From: Bryobacterales bacterium
GTDB taxonomy: Bacteria; Acidobacteriota; Terriglobia; Bryobacterales; Bryobacteraceae
Reading direction: 5' to 3'
DNA: 64,000 nt
Assembly (NCBI GenBank): GCA_016721425.1
Contig: JADKID010000041.1
Span: forward strand, 248,001-312,000
This document shows positions 1 to 8,217 of this stretch, piece by piece (position 1 is the stretch's first letter; each line of letters starts with the position of its first letter). A program made the position numbers and the translations under genes. The notes under the pieces were generated by a model. It was not told the origin of the DNA, ran no database searches, and saw nothing but the letters and a program-made list of their open reading frames with translations.

Positions 1-2
1 AG

Positions 3-734
3 CGCTGCGAGCGCCGCGCCGTCAACTGGCTCCTCGGCATGCAATCCAAGGACGGTGGCTGGGCCGCCTTCGACGTCGATAACGATTGGCAGTTGCTCAA
101 TCGCGTCCCCTTCGCCGATCACAACGCCATGCTCGATCCCACCTGCCCCGACATCACCGGCCGCGTCCTCGAGGCCCTCTTCCGTCGCGGCTTCACCCAG
201 GATCACCCAGCCATCCAGCGCGGCGTCACCTACCTCCTCAATACCCAGGAAGTGAACGGCAGTTGGTACGGCCGCTGGGGCGTGGATTACATCTACGGCG
301 CATTCCTAGCCATGCGGGCCCTCAAGCACGCCCGCGGCCCCGAGCCCGCCGAGGCCATCTACAAAGGCGCCCGCTGGCTCACCGCCGTCCAGAACGCCGA
401 CGGAGGCTGGGGCGAAAGCTGCGCCAGTTACGTCGAAAACCACTTCGTCCCCGCCCCCAGCACCGCATCCCAAACCGCCTGGGCCCTCCTCGGCCTCCTC
501 GCCGCCGGCGACGGCCACCACGACGCCATCCGCCGCGGCATCGAGTTCCTCACCACCACCCAGAAACCCGACGGCACCTGGCACGAAGACCTAGCCACCG
601 GCACCGGCTTCCCCAACGTCTTCTATCTCCAATACACCCTCTACCGCAACTACTTCCCCGTCCTAGCCCTCACCCAAGCCCGCCGAGCCCTAGCCCCCAA
701 ACCCACCTGGGTCCAACCCCTAGCCGCCACCTAA
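3..734 (+). CDS. shc: squalene-hopene cyclase, C-terminal part (5' end outside window)
   Basis: The reading frame is open from base 3, so the window holds only the last ~243 residues of a protein of usually ~650. Squalene-hopene cyclase is a membrane-bound triterpene cyclase that folds squalene into hopene for hopanoid membranes. Seen here: several QW-type repeats (QSKDGGW, QNADGGWGE, QKPDGTW) and the family's C-terminal signature GFPNVFYLQYTLYRNYFP. The catalytic DxDD motif would lie upstream and cannot be checked. The gene ends in a strongly C-rich stretch that runs into a tandem repeat. Confidence 0.95.
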   Translation, partial: RCERRAVNWLLGMQSKDGGWAAFDVDNDWQLLNRVPFADHNAMLDPTCPDITGRVLEALFRRGFTQDHPAIQRGVTYLLNTQEVNGSWYGRWGVDYIYGAFLAMRALKHARGPEPAEAIYKGARWLTAVQNADGGWGESCASYVENHFVPAPSTASQTAWALLGLLAAGDGHHDAIRRGIEFLTTTQKPDGTWHEDLATGTGFPNVFYLQYTLYRNYFPVLALTQARRALAPKPTWVQPLAAT

Positions 735-750
735 CCCCCGCCCCAACCCC

Positions 751-855
751 ACCCAGCCATCCCCAGCTGACCCAGCCCTCCAACAACCACCCAGCCAACC
801 CCACCCAGCCCTCCCAAGCTGACCCAGCCCTCCCAAGCTGACCCAGCCCTCCCAA
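751..855. repeat. 19-bp C-rich tandem repeat behind shc
   Basis: Units of the form acccagccctcccaagctg begin at 751 (degenerate), 770 (degenerate), 789 (14 bp only), 803, 822 and 841 (last one cut to 15 bp); 803 and 822 are identical. The array starts 17 bp after the stop codon of the cyclase gene. There are no spacers, so it is not a CRISPR array. It looks like a slippage-generated tandem repeat. Confidence 0.85.
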
Positions 856-875
856 AACATCCAACAGAACCTCCG

Positions 876-927
876 TCGGGGGGCGGGCGCCCTCGCCCGC
901 CGCGACACCCCCTGGTGTCGCGCAACC
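876..927 (-). repeat. double-hairpin dispersed repeat, copy 1
   Basis: Two adjacent perfect stem-loops: 883-889/894-900 (7 bp) and 901-909/914-922 (9 bp), each with a four-base loop. The same layout returns at 16684-16735 in opposite orientation. Stem sequences differ between copies but pairing is kept, for example CGCGACACC/GGTGTCGCG here against CGCGGGTCC/GGACCCGCG there. This resembles REP-type palindromic elements. It lies between two genes. Confidence 0.8.
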
Positions 928-1007
928 TACGCCGGACTGCCCTGCAACTTCTTCGAATCCCAATGCCTACCCGGAATGAATGCGAACACGAGATACTGAT
1001 ATCTGAA

Positions 1008-1514
1008 ATGTCTAGGTATCTCTCTGCAATCCTGTCAACCCTTCTCGCCTTCGCCACGCTCCACGCCCAATCCACCGATCGAAAGCCCTCAACCCCAGAG
1101 GATCGCGCCAAAGTCGTGGAGGTCTCCAGGTCCCTCGAAGCAGACCCTCTGGCGAAGATCGCCAAAGATCAGCGCAACTGGATCGTCCACTGGCTGATCG
1201 CCGTACCCGATATCAGCGTGAAAGTCTGCGGCAATCTCCTCGGGCCGCTGCTCGGCTCGAACAAAAACTACTCGGCGGAGATTTTCACGCAACTGGTTCC
1301 ATCTTCCGCGGCCTTCGTGATTACGCATCCCGAAAAGTCCAAAGACGACGTTGCTGTCTACACCGCTGCCCTGGAGGGTGCACTCCGGACGTATGAGTCC
1401 ATACTAGGGCTGAAACCCAAAGCGAGGTGGCCGTACCTCGACGGTCTCATCGAGAAGCGCGACACGGTTGGCTTGACCGAGCACGTTCGCCAAGTCGCCG
1501 AGCACTGCAATTAG
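1008..1514 (+). CDS. small secreted protein of unknown function
   Basis: About 168 residues. The start at 1008 gives a clean signal peptide (MSRYLSAILSTLLAFATLHAQS, cleavage likely after AQS or HAQ), whereas starts further upstream would put a charged, repeat-derived stretch in front of it. The mature part is soluble, with two cysteines. I do not recognise the family. It stands alone between the double-hairpin repeat and a convergent gene. Confidence 0.6.
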   Translation: MSRYLSAILSTLLAFATLHAQSTDRKPSTPEDRAKVVEVSRSLEADPLAKIAKDQRNWIVHWLIAVPDISVKVCGNLLGPLLGSNKNYSAEIFTQLVPSSAAFVITHPEKSKDDVAVYTAALEGALRTYESILGLKPKARWPYLDGLIEKRDTVGLTEHVRQVAEHCN

Positions 1515-1550
1515 CCCGACTCGGGCACCCAATCTGCGGAATCCGGTTCC

Positions 1551-2078
1551 TCAGCCCCTCCGCCGGCGCGAAGACCGCACCACCACAACCAATACCCCAA
1601 TCAGCCACAGCCACGCGCCAGCCCAAATGCTGAGCAAAAGATATCTCTGCCGCTCCTCGGCCGGGCTTGCTGGGATCACTTGCCACGGACGCAAACTCGA
1701 AAGATCCGCATCGAACGATGCCCCTCCGGGTTTGCCATCACGGCCGTACGAGCTGATTTCCGGCGGCACTGAACCACCGGACCGTGAATAGACATACGCA
1801 CGACCCCACGGATCGATCGGGACCTCGTTCAGGTACGGTCCCATCCAGCCCGCTGCACCCTGGTTGACCACAAGAGCATTGAGTTCGGGGTACTCCCCAC
1901 AGTCCACCCTGTACCGCTCGACCGCCTGTGCGATCCGCTCGATCTGAATCTCGCCGCGAAGGTAGCGGCCCCGATCAGGGTTCGTCCTTGGATCTGCAAA
2001 GAAGCCGATGAAGACGACGAGAGCCGAGACGACTCCACCGCCCAGGAACAGCAATTGCCCAATCGACTTCAAGAGCAT
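1551..2078 (-). CDS. GspG-like membrane protein
   Basis: About 175 residues. A hydrophobic segment close to the N-terminus (LLFLGGGVVSALVVFIGFF) is followed by a region resembling the C-terminal domain of type II secretion major pseudopilin GspG: CGEYPELNAL, DPWGRAYVY and SSYGRDGKPGG. A second membrane segment and a basic tail close the protein. The usual prepilin cleavage motif (G followed by FTLxE) is absent, so it is unlikely to be a processed pseudopilin. The start at 2078 places the membrane segment right at the N-terminus. Its role is unknown. Confidence 0.6.
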   Translation of the reverse strand: MLLKSIGQLLFLGGGVVSALVVFIGFFADPRTNPDRGRYLRGEIQIERIAQAVERYRVDCGEYPELNALVVNQGAAGWMGPYLNEVPIDPWGRAYVYSRSGGSVPPEISSYGRDGKPGGASFDADLSSLRPWQVIPASPAEERQRYLLLSIWAGAWLWLIGVLVVVVRSSRRRRG

Positions 2079-2123
2079 CTGAGAATCTCTGCAGCTACCC
2101 ACAATCCTTCAGACGCGCGCCGC

Positions 2124-2825
2124 TCAAGAAACGTCGATTCTGCCCTCCACAAACGCCCGCACCGTCTCCGCCGGCGAAGTCAAAAACTCCGCATACGACC
2201 CCTCAATATGCGCCCGCACCTCCGCCCGGATCTTCGCCTCGTCCCGCCCCCGCATAGCCTTCACAATCCGCTCATGCGGCCGCGTCGTACCCAACTGCCG
2301 CTGGCTCGCCTGATGAATCACAGCCAGAAACGCAAACAGCGGAGTCGTCAAATGATCCAACGTCTGACACAGAATCGCACTCCCCGCCAGCGCCCAAATG
2401 AAGCGGTGAAACCGGATATCGGCCTGCACGTGCTCATAATGGTCGCCCGCCGCAATTGCCTCCGCGATCCCGCCGGCCAGCTTACCCAGCTCCGCCAGGT
2501 CCTCTCTACTCGCGCGCGCCGCCGCCAGTACCGCCGCCCGCTCCTCCAGCAGCATCCGCAGCTCCAGCCGGTCCCGCACCTCCTCGCGCGTGAACGAGGT
2601 CACCGTCGTCCGCCGGTTCGCCTGCCTCACAATCAACCCGGCGCTCTCAAGCTGCGCCAGAGCCTCCCGCACCGTCGCCTGGCTCACCCGCAGCGAGCGC
2701 GCTAGATGCAACTCCCGGATCGCCTCCCCCGGTTGGATCTGCCCCGTGAAGATCGCGTCCTTGATCACGCCAAACGCCTGCGCGCTCAAAGACCCGCTGC
2801 GAATCGACGTCAGTTCAGAAGACAT
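2124..2825 (-). CDS. GntR-family (FCD) transcriptional regulator, probable sialate repressor
   Basis: 233 residues. The N-terminal winged helix (~10-75) has the GntR pattern (VSQATVREALAQLESAGLI). The C-terminal FCD ligand domain has spaced D/H residues (ADIRFHRF, PHERIV, AHIEGSY) that in this family bind a metal and the effector. It starts 9 bp after the sialidase gene on the same strand and is the last gene of the nanEK-sialidase run. E. coli NanR belongs to the same family. Inference: it controls the nan genes through the palindrome at 5318-5336. Confidence 0.85.
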   Translation of the reverse strand: MSSELTSIRSGSLSAQAFGVIKDAIFTGQIQPGEAIRELHLARSLRVSQATVREALAQLESAGLIVRQANRRTTVTSFTREEVRDRLELRMLLEERAAVLAAARASREDLAELGKLAGGIAEAIAAGDHYEHVQADIRFHRFIWALAGSAILCQTLDHLTTPLFAFLAVIHQASQRQLGTTRPHERIVKAMRGRDEAKIRAEVRAHIEGSYAEFLTSPAETVRAFVEGRIDVS

Positions 2826-2834
2826 CGCGGCGCC

Positions 2835-3914
2835 TCACTGTCCCCTCTTGACGAGCCTGTCGAGCTCCGCCAGCTTCAACCGCACCGACGCGATCCACGC
2901 TGGCTCGCCCTCCGTCCAGTGCCCATACGTCGTGGTCACAATCGTGTCGTCCTTCAGATGCTCCACGCCCGGATAGCAGCAGTCCACCGCCTTGTGATTC
3001 TTCATCAACCGCACGCGATACTGCCCCGGCGTGCCCTTCACGAGATCCTCATAACGTCCCACCCAAGCCACCCAATCGCCCTTCGTCGCCGAATCCGCGC
3101 CCATGTCGCGGAACGTTAGAAACAGCCTGCCGTCCTTCGCGTAGGTGCCCTGATGCCGGTCGCCCGTGAGCGTGCCGGGCAGCTCGCGCGGCGTCGTCCA
3201 TGTCGCGCCCTCGTCGTTGCTAAATGAGACAAACGAGTTGAATTTGCGGCTGTTCTCTCGCAGCACCATCGCCAACTGTTTCCCATCCGGCGAGCGGAAA
3301 ACACCGGGCTCGCACAGCATCGCTTCCGCATGAGTGGCAATCGCGCGAGGCTCGCCCCACGTCAGCCCGCCGTCACTCGACGTTGTCTGATAAACAACGA
3401 ATGGCCCGCGCGTGCCCGCATTGCGGAAGAACCGTCCGTCGTCATGGAAGAACGCCATGTAGCGTCCATCTTTCAACTGCACGACGCTGCTCATCGCCAC
3501 GATGCCGCCGTACTTGCCAATCGGATTCAGCGGACTCCACGACGCGCCGTCATCCTCGGAAACCGCCATGCGAATCGGATAGAGCCCCGAAAAAACGATG
3601 AGCCGCTTCTTGCCTTTCGCATCGATCACGCGATGAATCGTCGGCGTCTCCAGCGACGTCGCCCAGTTCTCCGGCACCGGAAGTCGCGCCCCCCATGTCT
3701 GGCCCGCGTCACTGCTGCGCTTGTAGATGATGGGCCCTTTGCCATGCCCCTTCGGATACACGGCGAGCATCGTCTTGCCATCCTCCAGCAACACCGTGGT
3801 CGGATGGCCCAGGTACTGACCAGCCTCCCGATCCACCTGCACCTGGCGTGCCGTGTCTGTGGCGAGATCGATCAACGGGATCTGTGCGAATGCGAGCAAG
3901 AGCAGGAGATTCAT
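2835..3914 (-). CDS. exported sialidase / BNR-repeat protein
   Basis: 359 residues. A short hydrophobic leader (MNLLLLLAFA) suggests export. At least four Asp-box (BNR) motifs mark a six-bladed sialidase propeller: SSDAGQTWG, SEDDGASWS, SSDGGLTWG and SNDEGATWT. Sialidases release terminal sialic acid from glycans. The start codon overlaps the stop of nanEK by ATGA, so the two are translationally coupled. The nan genes around it support sialic acid as substrate, although other BNR hydrolases look alike. Confidence 0.85.
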   Translation of the reverse strand: MNLLLLLAFAQIPLIDLATDTARQVQVDREAGQYLGHPTTVLLEDGKTMLAVYPKGHGKGPIIYKRSSDAGQTWGARLPVPENWATSLETPTIHRVIDAKGKKRLIVFSGLYPIRMAVSEDDGASWSPLNPIGKYGGIVAMSSVVQLKDGRYMAFFHDDGRFFRNAGTRGPFVVYQTTSSDGGLTWGEPRAIATHAEAMLCEPGVFRSPDGKQLAMVLRENSRKFNSFVSFSNDEGATWTTPRELPGTLTGDRHQGTYAKDGRLFLTFRDMGADSATKGDWVAWVGRYEDLVKGTPGQYRVRLMKNHKAVDCCYPGVEHLKDDTIVTTTYGHWTEGEPAWIASVRLKLAELDRLVKRGQ

Positions 3915-5317
3915 AGCATACGTTCCTTTGCGAGAGCCGCCGCGCCCACCACGCCGGCATAGTATCCACCCGCCGCCGGCACGACGCGCAAGCGGCGCTG
4001 AGCATGAGCGAACACACGTTGCGCCAGGTCCCTTTCGACATGCGCAAAAAAGCCAGCAGCGTTCTGCGCGTGCCCTCCGCCAATCACAACGAGCTCCGGA
4101 TCGAGAATGTGAATCACGGCCGCCAAGCCCTTCGCCACCGAGCTGGCCTCCTCGGGGTGCTTATCGAGGTTGCTGATCTGTCCGATCGCGCCGGCCAATG
4201 AGGACGCACCTTGCAGCACTTCGCCGTGGATCGCGATGGCCCCGCCCACTCCCGTACCCAGCGTGAGCAGAACCACGTTGCCGCAGCCGCGCGCGGCGCC
4301 ATACTTCAACTCACCCAGCAAAGTCGCGCGCGCATCGTTATCGGCGAACACAGGCAGCCCCGCCATTTCACTCATCACCGCGCCCGCCCAACCGCGCAAT
4401 GCATCGGTCGCGAAGACAACTTCGCCGCTCGCCGTGTCCACCCAACCCGCCGTCGCGATGCCGATGGCCCGCGCATCCCGCGCGTGCAGCCGGCATTCGG
4501 CGGCAACATCGGCAAGGTGCATCAACAGCGCCTCACGGCCCGCTTGCGCGGGCGTTGGTTTTGTCTTGGACCACAGCAATTCACCTTCGCCAGTGACGAC
4601 GCCGTACTTTGTGTTGGTGGCGCCCATGTCGATGCCGATGTAGTGAGAAGGGTCCGGCGCGATGGCGCGAGCGAAGGCACGCGTGATGGAATGCGGCCGC
4701 GTGATGGCGGTGCCGGCGATGACGGCCCACGCTCCGGCGTCGATGGCGGCGCGCGCCTGAGCGGGTGTGGCGATCATTCCTTCGGCGATGACGGGCACGT
4801 TTACGAGGCTTTTCACACGTGCTACAAACTGGGGCTCAAAAGTGCGAATTTTGCACGTTTCCGCACTGTAACCGCGCATTGTGGAAAGGACGAAATCGGC
4901 ACCCGCTGCGGCGGCCGCTACGGCCTCTTCCTCGGTGGCGATGTCGGCGAGGACGGGCACGCGCAGTTCGTTCTTGATTTGGCGGAGACGGGCGAGGGCG
5001 CCGTAGCGCTGGCCGCGCGCGGTGCAATCGAGCGCGACGGCTGCCGCGCCGGCTCCGACTAGCGCGCGCGCGGATTCAAAATCCGGCGTAATTAGCACGT
5101 TTCCATCGTCCTGCACGCGTTTCTGGATGCCGATGATGGGCAGGTTCACCGCCTGGCGGATGGCAGCGATGTCGGCCGGGCCGTTGGCGCGGATGCCGGC
5201 GGCGCCTCCATCGAGGGCTGCTTTGGCGAAGCGCGCCATGGAATCCGGCGAGTAGAAGGCGTCGCCCTCGGAGGCCTGGCACGAGACGATCAGGCGGCGA
5301 TGGAGGGTGTCCAGCAT
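3911..5317 (-). CDS. nanEK: NanE-NanK fusion: ManNAc-6-P 2-epimerase + ManNAc (ROK) kinase
   Basis: 468 residues. Residues ~1-228 are NanE, a TIM barrel (IIGIQKRV, VLADIATEEEA, VIAEGMIATPAQA, VIAGTAITRP) that epimerises ManNAc-6-P to GlcNAc-6-P. Residues ~229-468 are a ROK kinase (GIDMGATNTKYGVV phosphate loop, FADNDARA catalytic Asp, GTGVGG). The kinase half is short: between AGAIGQISN and the terminal VVIGGG only ~35 residues occur, and the usual ROK zinc cluster CxCGxxGCxE is missing. The start at 5317 gives the standard NanE N-terminus. It is the first gene of the leftward operon, with the palindrome directly upstream. Confidence 0.9.
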   Translation of the reverse strand: MLDTLHRRLIVSCQASEGDAFYSPDSMARFAKAALDGGAAGIRANGPADIAAIRQAVNLPIIGIQKRVQDDGNVLITPDFESARALVGAGAAAVALDCTARGQRYGALARLRQIKNELRVPVLADIATEEEAVAAAAAGADFVLSTMRGYSAETCKIRTFEPQFVARVKSLVNVPVIAEGMIATPAQARAAIDAGAWAVIAGTAITRPHSITRAFARAIAPDPSHYIGIDMGATNTKYGVVTGEGELLWSKTKPTPAQAGREALLMHLADVAAECRLHARDARAIGIATAGWVDTASGEVVFATDALRGWAGAVMSEMAGLPVFADNDARATLLGELKYGAARGCGNVVLLTLGTGVGGAIAIHGEVLQGASSLAGAIGQISNLDKHPEEASSVAKGLAAVIHILDPELVVIGGGHAQNAAGFFAHVERDLAQRVFAHAQRRLRVVPAAGGYYAGVVGAAALAKERML

Positions 5318-5336
5318 ATTATCGATTATCGATAAT
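5318..5336. promoter_or_regulatory. perfect 19-bp palindrome between divergent nan genes (probable operator)
   Basis: ATTATCGAT-T-ATCGATAAT: two 9-bp arms around one central base. It touches the start codon of nanEK and ends 22 bp before the start of nanA. It is AT-rich within GC-rich surroundings and symmetrical, as expected for a dimeric GntR-type regulator. The regulator gene lies at the end of the leftward operon. Binding is inferred, not shown. Confidence 0.75.
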
Positions 5337-5358
5337 TGTGGCATACAATGGCTGGAGC

Positions 5359-6258
5359 ATGACAGACACTCAGAAGTTCTTCGGCATCCTGCCGGCAGTG
5401 GTGACTCCGGTGGATGAGGCCGGGCGTTTTCAGGCGGCGCCATTCGAGGCGCTGCTGGCGCGAGTCTATGTGGCCGGCGTGGACGGCATCTACGTCTGCG
5501 GCCAGACCGGCGAGGGCTTGCAGCAGAGCGCGGCGCAGCGCAAGAAGGTGGCCGAGGTGGCGGTGGCGAGCTCGCCAGCCAGCAAGCAGGTCATCGTACA
5601 TGTTGGCGCGATGTCTACCGGCGAGGCAGTGGAGCTCGCGCAGCACGCCTCGCGCGCCGGGGCGACGGCGATCAGCAGTCTGCCCCCCATCGGCAACTAT
5701 TCTTTCGCTGAGATCAAGGCGTACTACCGCGCGATCGGCGAAGCGTCGAGCGTGCCGTTTCTCGTCTACTACTTCCCGTCGCTGGCGCCTTCGATGACTC
5801 AGGTGGAGCAACTGCTCGAACTGTGCGAGCTGCCGAACGTCGTTGGCTTGAAGTTTACTGACTCCGATTTCTACAAGCTGTCCATCCTGGCGCGTAGCGG
5901 GCACGTTGTGTTCAATGGCAGCGACGAGATGCTGGTGGCGGGGCTGTTGCGCGGCGCGTGCGGCGGCATCGGCAGCATTTACAACGTCATCCCGGAGATG
6001 TTTGTGGAACTATATGCGCTGGCGTCGGCGGGCGATTGGGCGGAGGCCTCGGCGCTCCAGGATCGCATCAACGACCTGATCCGCATCATCCTGCGCTACC
6101 CGGTTTTCCCGGCGGTCAAGACGTTGCTGAAGTGGAGCGGCCTGAATTGCGGACACTGCGTGAAGCCGCGGCGTGAACTGACGGCGGAGGAGACGGCGGA
6201 CCTCGCCTCGCGTTTGCAGGGTACTGAATTCGCGGAGCGATTCCGGAGCGCGCGGTGA
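5359..6258 (+). CDS. nanA: N-acetylneuraminate lyase (DapA/NanA family)
   Basis: 299 residues, (beta/alpha)8 aldolase. It splits N-acetylneuraminate into ManNAc and pyruvate through a Schiff base. Visible: the carboxylate-binding GQTGEG loop, the catalytic Tyr in LVYYFPS and the Schiff-base Lys in VVGLKFTD. ATG 5359 is chosen because it follows GGAG closely, though a GTG at 5338 inside the operator region is possible. It is divergent from nanEK, and its product ManNAc is the NanK substrate. Confidence 0.9.
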   Translation: MTDTQKFFGILPAVVTPVDEAGRFQAAPFEALLARVYVAGVDGIYVCGQTGEGLQQSAAQRKKVAEVAVASSPASKQVIVHVGAMSTGEAVELAQHASRAGATAISSLPPIGNYSFAEIKAYYRAIGEASSVPFLVYYFPSLAPSMTQVEQLLELCELPNVVGLKFTDSDFYKLSILARSGHVVFNGSDEMLVAGLLRGACGGIGSIYNVIPEMFVELYALASAGDWAEASALQDRINDLIRIILRYPVFPAVKTLLKWSGLNCGHCVKPRRELTAEETADLASRLQGTEFAERFRSAR

Positions 6259-7466
6259 GGGCGTGGCTCGTAGTCGGCCTGCTGTGGGTGGTGGCGATGT
6301 TGAATTACCTGGACCGCCAGGTGATCTTCTCGCTGTTTCCGCCGATCCGCGCGGACCTGCACGCGACGGACTGGCAGTTGGGTTTGCTGGGCGCGGCGTT
6401 CCTGTGGGTGTACGGCGCACTGAGCCCGTTCAGCGGGTATCTCGCGGACAAGTACGACCGCGTGAAAGTGATCCTGGTGAGCCTATTCGTGTGGTCGGCC
6501 GTGACGTGGTTGACGGGCCACTCGCGGGGCTTCAACGAGCTGCTGTTTGCGCGCGGGTTGATGGGGATCAGCGAGGCGGCGTATCTGCCGGCGGCGCTGG
6601 CATTGATCGCCGATTACCACAAGCCGGCGACGCGCTCGCTGGCGACGGGCATTCACCAGAGCGGGCTGTATGCGGGCATCGCGCTGGGCGGCGTGTTCGG
6701 CGGCTGGATGGGCGAGCACTATGGATGGCGGGCGGCGTTCGCGAGCCTCGGCCTGGTGGGCGTGGCGTATGCGGTGGTGTTGCTGTTTCTGTTGCGGGCG
6801 CCGGCCAGCTCGGAGCGCGAGGAGCCCTTGAAGACGAGCTTTGGTCCGTCGCTGCTGGAGCTGTTGCGCACGAGCGGATTCCGCTGGGTGCTGGCGGCCA
6901 ACACGATGGGCGCGATGGCCTACTTCATCATTTACGCGTGGATGCCGCTGTTCTTGTTTGAGCGATTCAAGATGAGCCTCACCGATGCCGGCTTCACGGC
7001 GACCTTCTATATTCAGATGGCGAGCGTGGCGGGGATTTTAGTGGGCGGCTGGCTGGCCGATCGATGGAGCCGGAAGAACGAGCGGGGCAGGGTATTGACG
7101 CAGTGGATCGGGTTTTCGATGGCGGCGCCGGCGCTGTTTGGGATTGCGATTGCGGACTCGCGGCTGGTGCTGGTGGCGGGGATGCTGGTGTTCGGCTTGG
7201 GCCGCGGCTTCTTCGATTGCAACCTGATGCCGGTGGTGTGCCAGGTGACGCGGCCGCAGTTGCGCGCGACGGGGTATGGGGTTTTGAACTTCGCCTCGAC
7301 GATCGTGGGCGGGATCATGACGGCGGCGGCGGGCGGGCTGAAGGCGACGCTCGGGTTGAGCGCCGCCTTGCAGATCTCGGCGGTATTGCTGTTCTGCGCG
7401 GCGCTGCTGTTGCTGCGCGTGCGGCCGGTGGCGGTTAGCGGATCTCTGAGCCGGCAACCGGCGTGA
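6255..7466 (+). CDS. MFS transporter, probable sialic acid uptake carrier
   Basis: 403 residues with about twelve membrane segments, of the anion:cation symporter type. N-terminal signature LNYLDRQVIFSLFPPI, MFS loop GYLADKYDRVKV. It starts with GTG inside the stop of nanA (GTGA overlap), so the two genes are coupled. Position argues for import of N-acetylneuraminate; hexuronate carriers of the same family look similar. Its last 32 bp overlap the 3' end of the convergent NIPSNAP gene. Confidence 0.85.
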   Translation: MRAWLVVGLLWVVAMLNYLDRQVIFSLFPPIRADLHATDWQLGLLGAAFLWVYGALSPFSGYLADKYDRVKVILVSLFVWSAVTWLTGHSRGFNELLFARGLMGISEAAYLPAALALIADYHKPATRSLATGIHQSGLYAGIALGGVFGGWMGEHYGWRAAFASLGLVGVAYAVVLLFLLRAPASSEREEPLKTSFGPSLLELLRTSGFRWVLAANTMGAMAYFIIYAWMPLFLFERFKMSLTDAGFTATFYIQMASVAGILVGGWLADRWSRKNERGRVLTQWIGFSMAAPALFGIAIADSRLVLVAGMLVFGLGRGFFDCNLMPVVCQVTRPQLRATGYGVLNFASTIVGGIMTAAAGGLKATLGLSAALQISAVLLFCAALLLLRVRPVAVSGSLSRQPA

Positions 7467-8181
7467 GGATCTGGTTGGTGATGTTGGAGACGACCTGGCC
7501 ATCGGCCCAGCCGGGCGTGACCCGCATCTTGGCCCATTCGGGGCTGCCGCCGAAGGCCTTCCAATTGGCTTCGCGGGCGGCGAAGTTGTCGAAGGCCACC
7601 ATGTAGGTGAGGTTGGGCATGCGCGGGCCGGCGATCATTTCCCCGAAGAAGATGGGCAGCAGTCCGTACTTGCGGAAGTAATCGATCTCGCCTTTCTGGA
7701 ACATGTCGATCTTGGCGGCGAGCGAGGTGGGCGTGTTGGATTCGTAGGTGCGCAGTTCGAAGATGCGGCTGCCGGCGGCGGGGGCTGCGGGGACCTCGAC
7801 GGCGGGGAAGCCGGGGAAGCCGCGGAGGAGTTGGACCTCCATGCGCTGGAACGGGAGGTCGGCGCCCTCGATGGCGGGGTTCTTGGCCCAGCACTGATCG
7901 AAGGCCGAGGCGGAGGCGTGCTGGGCGACCAGCAGCACGGAGGGGGCCTCATTGCCGATGGCGGTTTGGAAGAGACCGATGGGGCCGGCTCCGGCGCTTT
8001 TCATAGCGGGCACGAGCTTCTTGGCGAGGAAGTCACCGAGCTTGGCGCGCTGGGCATCCATCGTGTTGCGGCAGCGGAACCAGCGCATTTCGAGGATCGC
8101 GGGGGATTTGGTTTGGGCTTGCATGGAAGTGTTGAGAAGAGGGGCGCCGGCGGCGGCTGCGACGAAACTGCGGCGTTGCAT
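7435..8181 (-). CDS. NIPSNAP-family secreted protein
   Basis: 248 residues. N-terminal RR motif and hydrophobic stretch (MQRRSFVAAAAGAPLL) look like a Tat or Sec signal. Two NIPSNAP-like ferredoxin-fold halves follow; the second carries the signature IFELRTYESN with FRKYGLLPIFFGE. The molecular function of bacterial NIPSNAP proteins is not established. Convergent with the sialate carrier gene, overlapping it by 32 bp. Confidence 0.8.
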   Translation of the reverse strand: MQRRSFVAAAAGAPLLNTSMQAQTKSPAILEMRWFRCRNTMDAQRAKLGDFLAKKLVPAMKSAGAGPIGLFQTAIGNEAPSVLLVAQHASASAFDQCWAKNPAIEGADLPFQRMEVQLLRGFPGFPAVEVPAAPAAGSRIFELRTYESNTPTSLAAKIDMFQKGEIDYFRKYGLLPIFFGEMIAGPRMPNLTYMVAFDNFAAREANWKAFGGSPEWAKMRVTPGWADGQVVSNITNQILTPVAGSEIR

Positions 8182-8217
8182 AATGCGGTGATTCTATCGC
8201 AAAGGCCGCCGCCGATT

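Noticed and set aside
751..855. Tandem repeat as CRISPR or origin iterons
   Set aside because: No spacers, no replication gene, and units degenerate towards the gene end; simple slippage explains it.
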